A stretch of DNA of 64,000 bases, from positions 2,046,001 through 2,110,000 of the forward strand of contig NZ_CP104582.1 of assembly GCF_029814935.1 (NCBI RefSeq). The letters are read 5' to 3'. Positions 1-9,364 of this stretch are shown here, piece by piece (positions within the stretch are counted from its first letter, which is position 1; each line of letters begins with the position of its first letter). The stretch comes from Pseudomonas sp. GD03919 (lineage in GTDB: Bacteria; Pseudomonadota; Gammaproteobacteria; Pseudomonadales; Pseudomonadaceae). A model generated the notes under the pieces. That model was not told the origin of the DNA. It ran no database searches and was given only the letters and a program-made list of their open reading frames with translations. Position numbers and translations under genes: made by a program.

Positions 1-770
1 ACGTGATCGACCGGCGGCATGTTGCTGCGCAGCCAGGCCATGGCCAGGCGCATCAGCGGCACGTCTTCATTGGCGTCTTCTTCCCAGACACGTTCCCAAT
101 GATTGAGCTCCCATTCGACGGCCTGGGTTCCGGGCGCCGGTTTGTCGAAGGCGCCCAGGTCCGCGCCGGCCCAGTCGAAGGTGTGGATCCTGGCCAGGTG
201 CTCGACGAACTGAGCGCCCAGCGGCTGGCGCAGGTGGGGCGGGAAGAACGTGCCTACCCCGCTGACGCCGGATGAGGACTGGGAAGGCTTGGTCACGCCC
301 TCGGCAAAGCCGTAGATGATGGCGGGATAGGGCAGGAAGGTGCCCTCGGCATCGACCCGGAAGGCTTCCGGCACGGGCACTTCCCCGCCGATCGCCTTGA
401 TGACCTGGAATTCCCGCAGGCGGCTGCTTTCGGCGATGGACTCTGACGGCTCCATGCGCAATACCAGCGGGGTGCTGGTCCTGCCGTGATCCGGAGAGTT
501 CCAGTCGAGCTGGAAGGCCATTTGCAGCTTGGAGGCGCCGCCAGAGAGCCATCTGGCGTCGGTGATCCTGAAGCTGTCCCGCACCGTGCTTCCGATCAGG
601 GCTTCGCTACCCTTGACCAGTTCGTCGAGGGTGACTGGCGTATAGCCAGGGCCCGCGCGGCGTTGCAGCTTGCGGGTCAGTACCCGGTCGATTTCCTGTT
701 CGCACGGGAAGCGTTGCTGCAAGTGCCTGATCCAGTCCTGCGAGGGTTGATTCTTGTTGATGTCGACCAC
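1..770 (-). CDS. APH-fold phosphotransferase (acyl-CoA kinase-like), 3' part beyond window
   Basis: This is the N-terminal 256 or so codons of a kinase of the aminoglycoside-phosphotransferase fold; the gene runs off the left edge with no stop. The protein is clearly paralogous to the complete kinase at 1356-2552: both have the order YTPVTL, then TDARWLSGGASK (or a close variant), then an MRLA..WLR.NMPPV segment. The catalytic HGD loop lies outside the window. I chose the GTG at 770 because GGAG sits 7 bases upstream and the N-terminus then aligns with the paralogue; there is no ATG in a suitable place. Family members of this type act on hydroxyacyl-CoA (LvaA, the kinase part of ACAD10/11) rather than antibiotics. 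That role is inferred from the neighbouring acyl-CoA genes. Confidence 0.8.
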   Translation of the reverse strand, partial: MVDINKNQPSQDWIRHLQQRFPCEQEIDRVLTRKLQRRAGPGYTPVTLDELVKGSEALIGSTVRDSFRITDARWLSGGASKLQMAFQLDWNSPDHGRTSTPLVLRMEPSESIAESSRLREFQVIKAIGGEVPVPEAFRVDAEGTFLPYPAIIYGFAEGVTKPSQSSSGVSGVGTFFPPHLRQPLGAQFVEHLARIHTFDWAGADLGAFDKPAPGTQAVEWELNHWERVWEEDANEDVPLMRLAMAWLRSNMPPVDH

Positions 771-803
771 AGGTGTTCTCCACAGGGGTGTCTGTTCTGG
801 CGC

Positions 804-1355
804 TCAGTTGCCGGCTGTGCGCTGACTGAGCAGTGTTTCAAGGTCGGGGATTGCCTGTGGGTCGGTTTCCCAGCCCTGGGCGATGAGGAAGGCGCGGTCA
901 CGCAGCAGTTGCTCCCTGGCGTGACCGGTCACCAGGGCGCTGGTCCGTTTCAGGTCGCTGCTCCCGGCATCGGCATACAGCGCCGTGATCAGGGCGCCGA
1001 CCTGCTCGCGCAGGGCAAAGTTGGCCGCCACCAGTTCATCGGGCTCGGCCTTGGCCCGGCTCAGTACGTCCCTGCCGGCCGCCACGCCGCCAGTCAATGC
1101 CTGGAGGTGTTCCGCGACACCCGGCACGTCCACGGCCTGCGTGTGCAGGGCGCTGGCAAGCGCCAGCATGTGGTCCAGCTCGTCACGGTCGAAACGGTAC
1201 ATGAGCGGCAGGCGCTGGCGGACGATGCCCAGCATGCCGATCACCAACTGGGCCTGCTCGGTGGCCAGCTTGTTGTTCGGGTCCACGGCGGGCAATACGG
1301 TGTCGGTCATCGCCTTGATGACGGTCTGGATCAGGAATTCGGGGCGCAGTTCCAT
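804..1355 (-). CDS. Small helical partner protein of APH-type kinases (LvaB/DUF6285-like, tentative)
   Basis: A protein of 183 residues, predicted all-helical, with no transmembrane segment or catalytic motif. Its N-terminus has the pattern of an amphipathic helix, a VLPAV-type step, then a long helix ending GIVRQRL. This resembles the small protein (LvaB, DUF6285) that P. putida LvaA needs for phosphorylating 4-hydroxyacyl-CoA. The resemblance is by pattern only. The gene directly follows the kinase gene at 1356-2552 with no intergenic base and precedes the second kinase by 33 bases, so it is translationally tied to both. A role as kinase partner is an inference from this position. Confidence 0.7.
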   Translation of the reverse strand: MELRPEFLIQTVIKAMTDTVLPAVDPNNKLATEQAQLVIGMLGIVRQRLPLMYRFDRDELDHMLALASALHTQAVDVPGVAEHLQALTGGVAAGRDVLSRAKAEPDELVAANFALREQVGALITALYADAGSSDLKRTSALVTGHAREQLLRDRAFLIAQGWETDPQAIPDLETLLSQRTAGN

Positions 1356-2552
1356 TTAGAGTACCTCTTCGAGTTGTTGGCGCAGTTCGTCAAGCAGCCG
1401 GTAGCCGATGCCGGCGAGCCAGGCGACCACGACATCCTGATGGGTCTTGCCGTTGCGGGTCGCCCGGTAGCCGGTGGCCAGGCAGATGGCGACGCTCTTG
1501 AAGTTGCTGAACAGGTCGTAGTACTGAAGCGTTTTCGGGTCTACGGTGAAACCGGTCAGCGCTTCATAGGTGCCGAAGAACTCGTCCCTGGGGATCAGGC
1601 CGCCAACGAGGAAGGTATGGCCGTCTTCTGCCATGTGGCCAAAAATGTCTTTGGTCACCCAGGCCAGGTCCTCATGGGGATCGCCGAGATAGGACAGCTC
1701 CCAGTCCAGCCAGGCGGTGATCCGGGTGTCGTGTTCGGTGAACAGGAAGTTGCCTACGCGAAAATCACCATGCACCACGCAAGCCTGCTTGACGGGGGGC
1801 ATGTTCTGGCGCAGCCAGGCTGCTGCCAGGCGCATCAGCGGCACGTCTTCGTTGGCGTCTTCCTCCCAGACCCGCGCCCAGCGGTTCAACTGCCATTCGA
1901 GTGCTTGCGTGCCAGGGGCGGGCTTGTCGAAGGCGTCGATGTCCGCCTGGCGCCAGTCGAAGCCATGGAGGGCGGCGAGTTGTTCCACCAGCTGTCTGCC
2001 CAGCGGTTGCCGCAGCGATGCGGGCATGCTGGTGCCGATACCGCTGACATTGCTGCTGGCGCTGGTGGGTTTGGTCACGCCGTCGGCGAAGCCGTAGATG
2101 ATGGCCGGGTAGGGCAGGTAGGCGGCGGTGGCGTCCACCCAGTAGGTGGGTGGAACCGGCACCTGTCCGGCGAGCGCCCGGATGATCTGGAATTCCCGTA
2201 GCCGGCTGGTTTCGGTGATGGACTCCGCCGGCTCCATGCGCAGTACCATCGGTGTGTCCGTCCAGCCGATGCCGGGTTTGTTCCAGCGCAGGCTGAACTG
2301 CATTTGCAGTTTCGAGGCGCCACCGGAGAGCCAGCGGGCGTCGGTAAGCTCGAAGGCGTCCGGGAGACTGCTGGCGAGCAGCGAGCGGGTGCCGGCCACC
2401 AGGGTTTCCAGGGTCACGGGGGTGTAGGCCGGGCCTGAACGCAAGCGCATCTTGCGGGTCAGGATGCGATCCAGCTCCCTTTCGCAGGGATAGCGCAGAC
2501 GCAGCGTCTCGATCCAGTCGGCTGCCGGATCGTTCTTGTCCAATGCGGGCAT
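1356..2552 (-). CDS. APH-fold phosphotransferase, LvaA/ACAD10-kinase-like
   Basis: A complete 398-residue kinase. The Brenner-type catalytic motif is visible: HGD at 261-263 with N268 (HGDFRVGNF), followed by the metal-binding aspartate in WLDWE at D283. A glycine-rich nucleotide loop, WLSGGASK, lies near residues 74-81. The length fits the acyl-CoA-associated kinases rather than antibiotic-resistance enzymes of about 260 residues. The ATG at 2552 has AAGGAA 8 bases upstream. It sits in a run with acyl-CoA ligase, dehydrogenase and thiolase genes, so phosphorylation of a hydroxyl on an acyl-CoA, preparing its removal, is the most economical guess. The substrate is unknown. Confidence 0.85.
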   Translation of the reverse strand: MPALDKNDPAADWIETLRLRYPCERELDRILTRKMRLRSGPAYTPVTLETLVAGTRSLLASSLPDAFELTDARWLSGGASKLQMQFSLRWNKPGIGWTDTPMVLRMEPAESITETSRLREFQIIRALAGQVPVPPTYWVDATAAYLPYPAIIYGFADGVTKPTSASSNVSGIGTSMPASLRQPLGRQLVEQLAALHGFDWRQADIDAFDKPAPGTQALEWQLNRWARVWEEDANEDVPLMRLAAAWLRQNMPPVKQACVVHGDFRVGNFLFTEHDTRITAWLDWELSYLGDPHEDLAWVTKDIFGHMAEDGHTFLVGGLIPRDEFFGTYEALTGFTVDPKTLQYYDLFSNFKSVAICLATGYRATRNGKTHQDVVVAWLAGIGYRLLDELRQQLEEVL

Positions 2553-2568
2553 TGGCTGATTCCTTGTA

Positions 2569-2579
2569 TTGTTATTGTT
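2569..2579 (-). promoter_or_regulatory. A-rich AAnAAnAA motif (candidate Crc/Hfq site)
   Basis: On the minus strand the leader of the kinase gene reads AACAATAACAA, which contains two overlapping matches to AAnAAnAA (AACAATAA and AATAACAA), about 17 bases before the ATG and just upstream of the Shine-Dalgarno sequence. This is the known mRNA target pattern of the Pseudomonas Crc/Hfq catabolite-repression complex. Similar sites precede at least six other genes in this region. Confidence 0.5.
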
Positions 2580-2612
2580 TTACAGGTCGGTTAGAGCAAC
2601 TGCATCGCCAGG

Positions 2613-3581
2613 TCAGAGGTTGGCGCGAATGGCGTCGCGGTTGCGGGTGAGGTAGGCGCGGCTCAGGCCCATCTGTTGCACGCCATGACCCGTTTTGCCG
2701 TTGCAGACGACGCGCATGGAGGCCTGCAGGTAGGTATTGGATGGGTACGGCGCCCAGTGGCAGCTGTTGACGGTCGAGTAGCTCAGGGTGAAGGTCTTGC
2801 CGCGTGTGTCGGTGACTTCCAGGATGCCGCCCATGGGCGTGGCCTTGCGATATTCCTGGTGCCCGCGCGAGTCGACGATGCCGTAGATCTTGCCGTCTTC
2901 GAGTACGTAACCGCTGATATGTGGCCCCATTGCCGAGGTCCGGGCAATGTCATGGCCGGTGAACAGGTGGACTGTCAGTTCTTTGCCGAAGCTGGCGTGC
3001 CACCAGATCACCGAGGCGTTTTCGCGCTCCGGGCGGGGGCCCCAGCTGCGGTCGCCGGTATCGACACAATCCACGGCGTAGCGTTTGCCGCGCACCACCA
3101 GTTCGCCGGTTATGTGGTAGGTCGCTTCGTAATGCCCTGACCAGGACGTGTCCCAGGCCGGGTTGATGCGGGCGGCGGCCATTGGATCCATGTTCGGATC
3201 GTTGATGTCGTAGGGTTCATGCAGGGCGACCAGCTCAAGGTCGAAACGGGTGTCGTCGATGCCTTGGTATTTCAGGCTGTAATGCTTGAGCGGTTCGATG
3301 GCCTTGAGGCTCAGGCCGTTGGGCAGGCTGAAATCCATCAGTGACTTCGGGCAGGGCATGTGCTGCTGGTTGTCGATATAGAGCTGCTCTTCCCACAGGT
3401 CGGTGATCTTGTCCATGATCGTGATGTCGCTCATGCAGACGCCCAGCATGGGGCGTGTGACGACATAGCAGATGACGTTGATGTTGGCTTCGGCGACGTA
3501 GAACGGCATGGCGATGGTTTCCACCCACTGCCAGTGCGAATCCTTGGTGAAGTGGAAATCGAAATCCTCGGGTTTGATCAT
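2613..3581 (-). CDS. CrtC/AttH-like (DUF7064-type) protein
   Basis: A 322-residue soluble protein without signal peptide, rich in beta-strand and aromatic residues, with motifs such as DTGDRSWGPR and VIWWHASFG. These fit the lipocalin-like CrtC/AttH/DUF7064 group, whose members include carotenoid hydratases and proteins of unknown function in steroid and terpene degradation clusters. The ATG at 3581 has AAGGGAAAG upstream. It lies between the kinase genes and the SDR gene in the same direction, 60 bases from the kinase start. It may handle a hydrophobic substrate (hydration, binding or isomerisation); the sequence does not say which. Confidence 0.7.
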   Translation of the reverse strand: MIKPEDFDFHFTKDSHWQWVETIAMPFYVAEANINVICYVVTRPMLGVCMSDITIMDKITDLWEEQLYIDNQQHMPCPKSLMDFSLPNGLSLKAIEPLKHYSLKYQGIDDTRFDLELVALHEPYDINDPNMDPMAAARINPAWDTSWSGHYEATYHITGELVVRGKRYAVDCVDTGDRSWGPRPERENASVIWWHASFGKELTVHLFTGHDIARTSAMGPHISGYVLEDGKIYGIVDSRGHQEYRKATPMGGILEVTDTRGKTFTLSYSTVNSCHWAPYPSNTYLQASMRVVCNGKTGHGVQQMGLSRAYLTRNRDAIRANL

Positions 3582-3647
3582 GGCTGCTTTCCCTTGTAAT
3601 TGTAGTGGTTAGCCGATTGACCTGTTGACCTTGTCACCATAGGGGGA

Positions 3648-3672
3648 GGGAGGGTTGCCCAGGTACCCTCCC
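3648..3672 (-). terminator. Stem-loop downstream of the SDR gene
   Basis: Perfect 8-bp arms GGGAGGGT and ACCCTCCC are separated by 9 bases, between the stop of the SDR gene and the start of the CrtC-like gene on the minus strand. There is no clear T-run, so it may be a pause or an mRNA-stabilising structure rather than a full terminator. Confidence 0.45.
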
Positions 3673-3703
3673 GAAGGAGGGGATTGCCGGGAGGGGTGCC
3701 TGT

Positions 3704-4441
3704 TCAGATCGCCGAGCCGATCGGGCGGATGATGATTTCGTTGATATCGACCTGATCCGGTTGTTCCATGGCGTAGACGATGGCCTTGGCGACATCCGCC
3801 GCGGACAGGGTGCGGCTGAATGCCTGCTTCAGCATGCTGACGGTGCGTGCGTCGGAGCTGCCATCGAACAGCCCGGTGTCCACCGGGCCCGGTGAGATCA
3901 GGGTGCAGCGGACCTTGTCGGTTTCCTGGCGCAGGCCCTCGCTGATGGCGCGCACGGCGAATTTGCTGGCGCAGTAGACGGCCGCCCCGGCGTTCACCTG
4001 GTGCCCGGCGATCGAGGCGATGTTGATGACGTGGCCATGCCGTTGTCGCTCGAAGACCGGCAGCACGGCGGCGATGCCATGCAGTACGCCCTTGATGTTG
4101 ATGTCGATCATCCGCTCCCACTCGTCGGTTTTGCGCTGCGCGAGTGGGCTGATGGCCATCAGGCCGGCATTGTTGATCAGTACGTCTATCCGCCCGAAAC
4201 GGGCCAGGGCCTGGTCCACGAGGTTTTGCACCGCCGTGGCCGAGGTGACGTCGGTGGTGACCGCCAGGCATTGTCCGCCTGCGGCTTCGAGGCGTCTGGC
4301 CAGGGCATCGAGCCGCTCCGCTCTCCTGGCCGCGAGAACGACGTGGGCGCCCTGGGCGCTGAGCAGCAGGGCGGTTTCCTGGCCTATGCCGCTGCTGGCG
4401 CCGGTGATGATGACGGTTTTACCTGCAATGCGCGTTGGCAT
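3704..4441 (-). CDS. Short-chain dehydrogenase/reductase
   Basis: A classical SDR of 245 residues. The nucleotide motif TGASSGIG is at 13-20, NNAG at 90-93, the catalytic serine in NIASIAG near 143, and YxxxK at Y156/K160. The ATG at 4441 was chosen over longer upstream frames because AGGAG lies 6 bases before it and the protein then begins right at the Rossmann fold. Such enzymes oxidise or reduce a secondary hydroxyl or keto group with NAD(P). In this cluster it could supply or consume a hydroxyacyl intermediate, the position LvaD has in levulinate catabolism. The ligase gene is 58 bases upstream in the same direction. Confidence 0.9.
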   Translation of the reverse strand: MPTRIAGKTVIITGASSGIGQETALLLSAQGAHVVLAARRAERLDALARRLEAAGGQCLAVTTDVTSATAVQNLVDQALARFGRIDVLINNAGLMAISPLAQRKTDEWERMIDINIKGVLHGIAAVLPVFERQRHGHVINIASIAGHQVNAGAAVYCASKFAVRAISEGLRQETDKVRCTLISPGPVDTGLFDGSSDARTVSMLKQAFSRTLSAADVAKAIVYAMEQPDQVDINEIIIRPIGSAI

Positions 4442-4499
4442 GGGTGGCTCCTTTGCCGTGGTTTTACCCTGGTTATGCACGATGCCCGTGCATGCCGCT

Positions 4500-6044
4500 T
4501 CAGTGCTTGCCGAGCCGCTCCAGACACTGATCGCGGATGACGTTTTTCCTGATCTTGCCGACCGCTGTGGTGGGTAGCGGCTGATCTTGGAAGTCGATGC
4601 TGCGCGGGATCTTGTAGCCGGCGATGTGTTCCCGGCAGAACTGCATGAGCTCCTGTGCAGTGGCCTGCGCCCCCTGGCGCAGCACAACCAGGGCATGCAC
4701 GCTTTCGCCCCATTGTTCATGGGGAACGCCAATGACGGCGGCTTCCTGCACCGCCGGATGCAGGTATAGAACGCGCTCGACTTCGATCGAATAGACGTTT
4801 TCACCACCGCTGACGATCATGTCCTTATAGCGGTCGGCAACGAACAGGAAACCCTGGTCGTCGAGGTATCCGGCATCGCCGGTGTGCATCCAGCCGTCAC
4901 GCAGTACCGCCTGCGTGCTGTCAGGGTTGTTCAGGTAGCCGTCCATCAGGGCGCTGCTGCGGATGCTGATCTCGCCGAGCACGTTGGCTGCAACCGGGGC
5001 GCCTTCGGCATCGATGATCCTGACCGATACACCGGGTGCGGGCTGGCCGGCGGACTTGATGCGGTTTGCCTGCGGGGTGTGATCTTCCCAGTGCAGCATG
5101 GTGGCGAACCCGCCGGTTTCGGTCATGCCGTATATCTGCCTGAACTCCCAGTCGGGCAGCAGCTCGATGGCGCGCTGCATGAGCGCCTCCGGCATGGGCG
5201 AGCCGCCATAGATGCAGGTTTTCAGCGAGCTCAGGTCGTATTGGCTGAACTCGGGATGGTTCATCAGCATGTTGATCATGGTCGGGACCAGCACGGTGTT
5301 GGTCGCCCGATGCTGGTTGACGCCCTGCATGAAAGACTGCATTTCGAACTTCGGCAGGACAATGTGAGTGCCGCCGGACAGGGTGATGTACCAGACCGGG
5401 CTGGCGGCTGCGAAGTGGAAGAATCCCGGTACATAGATGTGCCGAAGGTGGCGGGTGTGATTGAGCATGCCCAGGTAGGAGAGGGCGCTGAAGTAGATTG
5501 CCCGGTGCGACATGGCCACGCCCTTCGGGTGTCCGGTGGTCCCGCCGGTGTAGAAGATGACGTACAGGTCGTCGTCGGCTCGTCCGTTGTCCGCTATGGC
5601 CGGGTATTGCTCGATGAGCTGTTCATAGCCGGGCATGTCTGCCGGAGCCGGTCCCTGGCCGATATAGATGATCCGCTTGAGGTCGGGGAGCCGGGCGGCA
5701 AGCTGGCGGGCCTGCTCGACGAAACCCTCGTCCACCAGCAGGAAGCTGGCCCGGGAGTCTGCCAGGGCATAGTGGTTCTCCTGCACGGACCAGCGGATGT
5801 TCAGGGGGGCCAGAACGCCCCCGGCCCAGGGCACGGCGAAGAAGGTTTCGATGTAATTGTCGGAGTTCATGGCCAGGACGGCGACCGTGTCGCCGGCTGC
5901 AAGCCCCAGCGCCTGGAGTGCCGCTGCCGCCCTGGGAATGCGTTGGCCAAGCTGCTGCCAGGTTCTTTCCCGGCCGGCGCAGAGGGTGGCGGTGTGCTGG
6001 CCGCGTGAATGTGTGGCCTGTTCGAGCAGTTGGGTAATTCGCAT
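4500..6044 (-). CDS. Acyl-CoA ligase (AMP-forming, FadD-like)
   Basis: A 514-residue member of the AMP-forming ligase family. The P-loop motif YTGGTTGHPKG, the YGMTE motif and the C-terminal hinge and lysine region GKIRKNVIRDQ are all present. It should activate a carboxylic acid to its CoA thioester in two steps through an acyl-adenylate. This would be the entry into beta-oxidation after the P450 and alcohol dehydrogenase reactions encoded further right. The ATG at 6044 has AAAGGA about 9 bases upstream, and an AACAACAA motif overlaps the region just before it. Chain length preference cannot be judged. Confidence 0.92.
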   Translation of the reverse strand: MRITQLLEQATHSRGQHTATLCAGRERTWQQLGQRIPRAAAALQALGLAAGDTVAVLAMNSDNYIETFFAVPWAGGVLAPLNIRWSVQENHYALADSRASFLLVDEGFVEQARQLAARLPDLKRIIYIGQGPAPADMPGYEQLIEQYPAIADNGRADDDLYVIFYTGGTTGHPKGVAMSHRAIYFSALSYLGMLNHTRHLRHIYVPGFFHFAAASPVWYITLSGGTHIVLPKFEMQSFMQGVNQHRATNTVLVPTMINMLMNHPEFSQYDLSSLKTCIYGGSPMPEALMQRAIELLPDWEFRQIYGMTETGGFATMLHWEDHTPQANRIKSAGQPAPGVSVRIIDAEGAPVAANVLGEISIRSSALMDGYLNNPDSTQAVLRDGWMHTGDAGYLDDQGFLFVADRYKDMIVSGGENVYSIEVERVLYLHPAVQEAAVIGVPHEQWGESVHALVVLRQGAQATAQELMQFCREHIAGYKIPRSIDFQDQPLPTTAVGKIRKNVIRDQCLERLGKH

Positions 6045-6059
6045 GACCGGCGTCCTTTA

Positions 6060-6067
6060 TTGTTGTT
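6060..6067 (-). promoter_or_regulatory. AACAACAA motif (candidate Crc/Hfq site)
   Basis: The minus strand reads AACAACAATAAAGGA ahead of the acyl-CoA ligase start at 6044, so the motif directly abuts the Shine-Dalgarno sequence. Binding of Hfq/Crc here would block ribosome loading when a preferred carbon source is present. Confidence 0.55.
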
Positions 6068-6144
6068 ATCCGCGCGCAACGAAAACGACCGGGTAGCCTG
6101 TCCGCGCACTGTCGGGTGCGCCGGGCAGGCTGATCCGCAGCGAC

Positions 6145-7329
6145 TTAGAGCCGCTCGTAGATGGCCGAGATGCCCTGGCCGCCGCCGATGCACAGGCTGA
6201 CCAGGGCATAGCGCCCCTGGGTTCTCTGCAGCTCATGAATGGCTTTCACGCTGATCAGGGCGCCTGTGGCGCCGACCGGGTGGCCGAGGGAGATACCGGA
6301 ACCGTTGACGTTCACCTTGTCCAGGTCCAGCCCCAGTTCGCTTGCCACGGCGAACGCCTGGGCGGCAAAGGCTTCGTTGATCTCGATGACATCCATCTGT
6401 TCCAGGGTCAGGCCGGTGCGCTCCATCAACTTGCGGGTGGACGGAACCGGTCCCATGCCCATGAAATCGGGATCGACGCCGGCATGCGCATAGCCCACCA
6501 GCCGGGCCAGTGGCTTGAGCCCCTGGGCCTCGGCATATTGGCGTTCGGCAAGAACCAGTGCCGCGGCCCCGTCGTTCAGCCCGGAGCTGTTGCCGGCGGT
6601 GACCTTGCCGTTTTCCCGGAATGCCGGGCGCATGGCGGCCAGTTGTTCGAGGGTCACGTCGGCACGCACGTGCTCGTCGGTATCGAAAAGCCTGGCGTGC
6701 TTGCCGCTACCGACGCTGACCGGCACGATCTGCTCCTTGAACCAGCCCTTGGCGATCGCCCTGGCGGCGCGTTTCTGGCTTTCCAGCGCCAACTGGTCCT
6801 GCTGTTCGCGGCTGACCCCATAGCGTTCGGCAATGTTTTCCGCGGTCACGCCCATGTGCAGCTTTTTCCAGGGGTCATGCAGGATCGCGTTCATGTAGTC
6901 GATGATGGTTGCGTCGCCCAGGCGGGCCCCCCAGCGATTGCTGGGCAGGATATAGGGGCCGCGGCTCATGGATTCCGCGCCACCGGCGACGGCCACCTGG
7001 GCATCGCCCAGCAGGATCGACTGTGCCGCCGAGACGATCGCCTGCAGGCCCGAACCGCACAGGCGGTTGACGTTGAAGGCCGGCGTTTCGATGGGGATGC
7101 CGGCATCGACCCCGGCCACACGGCTGAGGTAGGCGTCGGTTGGCAGGGTGGGGATGACATTGCCCATCACCACATGGCCGACGCTGGCCGGGTCGACAGC
7201 GGAACGCTCCAGTGCGGCTTTTACTGCGGTCGTGGCCAGCTGCGTCAGGGGAACATCCTTGAGGCTGCCGCCAAAGCGGCCAATGGCGGTGCGGACGCCG
7301 CTCAGTACGACGACTTCACGTTGCTTCAT
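6145..7329 (-). CDS. Thiolase (acetyl-CoA acyltransferase)
   Basis: A complete 394-residue thiolase. The nucleophilic cysteine is C91 in NRLCGSG, the catalytic histidine is H350 in GHPVGATG, and the second cysteine is C380 in CIGGGQG. The NEAFA motif is present near 318. I start it at the ATG at 7329 ([11 protein letters not shown]), which matches family N-termini; the frame stays open further upstream but without thiolase similarity. It would carry out the last, CoA-dependent cleavage of beta-oxidation. The acetoacetyl-CoA synthetase gene lies 29 bases upstream, consistent with production and use of acetoacetyl-CoA. Confidence 0.95.
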   Translation of the reverse strand: MKQREVVVLSGVRTAIGRFGGSLKDVPLTQLATTAVKAALERSAVDPASVGHVVMGNVIPTLPTDAYLSRVAGVDAGIPIETPAFNVNRLCGSGLQAIVSAAQSILLGDAQVAVAGGAESMSRGPYILPSNRWGARLGDATIIDYMNAILHDPWKKLHMGVTAENIAERYGVSREQQDQLALESQKRAARAIAKGWFKEQIVPVSVGSGKHARLFDTDEHVRADVTLEQLAAMRPAFRENGKVTAGNSSGLNDGAAALVLAERQYAEAQGLKPLARLVGYAHAGVDPDFMGMGPVPSTRKLMERTGLTLEQMDVIEINEAFAAQAFAVASELGLDLDKVNVNGSGISLGHPVGATGALISVKAIHELQRTQGRYALVSLCIGGGQGISAIYERL

Positions 7330-7358
7330 GTTGTACTCCAGTTGCGGATCGTGGGCGC

Positions 7359-9338
7359 TCAGGCATCGTTCTGCTGGCTGAGCCATTGCCGGGCGAAGTC
7401 CAAGTACCAGTCGAGACTGTCCGGATTGGCCATGGAATCCTTGTTGGCGACTTTCTCGATGGGGTGTCCGAGCAGCAGCTTCTTCACCGGCAGCTCCAGC
7501 TTCTTGCCGGACAGCGTGCGGGGAATGGCCGGCACGACAAAAATGTCGTTGGGGACGTGCCGCGCCGTCAGTGCCTCGCGGATGGCGCTCATGATGCGCT
7601 GGCGCAGCGCATCGTCCAGCTGCGCCCCTTCGCGCAGGATGATGAACAGCGGCATGTAGGACGCCTTGCCGAGGAATTCGAGGTCCACGACCATGCTGTC
7701 CTGTACTTCCGGCAGCGCTTCGACGGCCTGATAGAGTTCGCTGGTACCCATGCGGATACCATGGCGATTGATGGTCGCATCCGAGCGGCCATAGATGATC
7801 ACGCCACCGTTCCCGGTGACCTTCATCCAGTCGCCATGTCGCCATACGCCCGGGAAGGTGTCGAAGTAGCTGTCCAGGTAACGCAGGTTGTCGGTGTCGT
7901 TCCAGAAGAACAGTGGCATGCAGGGCATGGGCTCGGTGCAGACCAGTTCGCCGACCTCATCGAGCACCGCTTCGCCGGCATCACTGAAGGCATGCACGGC
8001 GGCACCCAGTACCCGGCACTGCATCTCGCCGCGGTAGACCGGCAGGGTCGGGTTGCCGCCGATGAAGGGCCCGGCCAGGTCGGTTCCGCCGGACATGGGC
8101 GCCAGCCAGATATCGCCGTTGCCGACGTTGCCCTGGATCCAGTCGTAGCAATCGGAGGCCAGCGGCGAGCCGGTCGAGCCGACGGTCTTGAGCGCGGACA
8201 GGTCGGCGAGTTCGTTCGGAACGATCCCGGCCTTCAGGCAGGACGCATAGAAGGCGGCGCCGGCGCCGAACAGGGTGGCCCGGGTCTTGCCGGCAAAGCG
8301 CCAGAGCGCGCCCAGGTCGGGGTAGCCGGGGTTGCCGTCGAAGATGCACAGGGTGCTGCCCAGCAACAGGCCACCGACCTGGCAGTTCCACATGATCCAG
8401 CCGGTGGTCGAGTACCAGTGGTAGCGGTCGTTCGGGCCCAGGTCATTGTGCAGCCCCAGGCTGACCGACATGGCCAGGATGATGCCGCCGTGACCATGCA
8501 CGATGGGCTTGGGCATACCGGTGGTGCCGGAGGAATAGACCACCCACAGCGGGTGATCGAAGGGCAGCCAGGTGAACTCCAGAGGCGCATCCGCGCGCAG
8601 CAGGTCGGCCCATTGGCGAGCGTTCTGCAGGGCGGCACCAGCCTTGTCGGCGCCGAGCACCGGTATGGCGATCAGCTGTTGCAGGGTCGGCAGCTGGTTG
8701 CGGATCTGCTCCACCACATCGACCCTGGAGAAGGTCTTGCCGCCATACCGGTAGCCATCACAGGCGATCAACACCTTGGGTTCGATCTGGCGGAAGCGGT
8801 CGAGCACACTGACCGCGCCCATGTCCGGCGAGCAGACCGACCAGATGGCGCCAATGCTGGCGCAGGCCAGAAAGGCCACCACCGTCTCCGGACGGTTGGG
8901 CAGGAAGGCGACGACCCGATCGCCGCTGGTGACGCCCATGCTGCGCAGCGAGGCGGCCAGCGCCGCGACCTGGCGTTCCAGCTCGGCCCAGGACAGTTCC
9001 TGCTCGGCACCGCTTTCGTCGGCGAACAGAATGGCCGGCCGGTCGCCGCCGGCGTGACGGAACACCTGTTGCACATAGTTGACCTGTGCGCCCTTGAACC
9101 ATTGAGCGCCCGGCATTTTCCTGGCTTCCAGCACGCTGCTGTGGGGCGTGGGGGAGGTGATCTCGAAGTACTCCCAGATGCTCTCCCAGAATCCCTCGAT
9201 ATCAGTGACCGACCATTGCCACAGGCTGGCGTAGTCCGCGAAGCGGGTCTGCTCCGAGCGATTGGCCAGCCACTGGCTGTAGTGGGTGATCCTGGATTGC
9301 TCGCAACGCTGCGCCGATGGTGCCCAGAATGCCGCCAT
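7359..9338 (-). CDS. Acetoacetyl-CoA synthetase
   Basis: At 659 residues this has the length and layout of acetoacetyl-CoA synthetase rather than a general acyl-CoA ligase. There is an ACAS-type N-terminal domain, then the adenylation motif YSSGTTGMPKP followed by IVHGHGG, and a C-terminal RTLSGKKLELPVKK segment with the family lysine. It activates acetoacetate, or a similar short 3-keto acid, to the CoA ester in the cytoplasm. The ATG at 9338 has AAGGAGA 8 bases upstream. Its position between acyl-CoA dehydrogenase and thiolase suggests that the pathway releases a free keto acid which is recaptured here. Confidence 0.9.
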   Translation of the reverse strand: MAAFWAPSAQRCEQSRITHYSQWLANRSEQTRFADYASLWQWSVTDIEGFWESIWEYFEITSPTPHSSVLEARKMPGAQWFKGAQVNYVQQVFRHAGGDRPAILFADESGAEQELSWAELERQVAALAASLRSMGVTSGDRVVAFLPNRPETVVAFLACASIGAIWSVCSPDMGAVSVLDRFRQIEPKVLIACDGYRYGGKTFSRVDVVEQIRNQLPTLQQLIAIPVLGADKAGAALQNARQWADLLRADAPLEFTWLPFDHPLWVVYSSGTTGMPKPIVHGHGGIILAMSVSLGLHNDLGPNDRYHWYSTTGWIMWNCQVGGLLLGSTLCIFDGNPGYPDLGALWRFAGKTRATLFGAGAAFYASCLKAGIVPNELADLSALKTVGSTGSPLASDCYDWIQGNVGNGDIWLAPMSGGTDLAGPFIGGNPTLPVYRGEMQCRVLGAAVHAFSDAGEAVLDEVGELVCTEPMPCMPLFFWNDTDNLRYLDSYFDTFPGVWRHGDWMKVTGNGGVIIYGRSDATINRHGIRMGTSELYQAVEALPEVQDSMVVDLEFLGKASYMPLFIILREGAQLDDALRQRIMSAIREALTARHVPNDIFVVPAIPRTLSGKKLELPVKKLLLGHPIEKVANKDSMANPDSLDWYLDFARQWLSQQNDA

Positions 9339-9364
9339 GCTGCTGTCTCCTTAGGTTCGTGCAA

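Noticed and set aside
486..2201. Long plus-strand open frame opposite the kinase genes
   Set aside because: It is the mirror of GC-rich minus-strand genes with clear kinase motifs; the translated sequence has no recognisable domain and the biased composition of an antisense frame.
1..2552. Aminoglycoside resistance genes
   Set aside because: The APH-type motif is present, but protein length, duplication and the acyl-CoA gene context fit the acyl-CoA-linked kinase group, not resistance enzymes.
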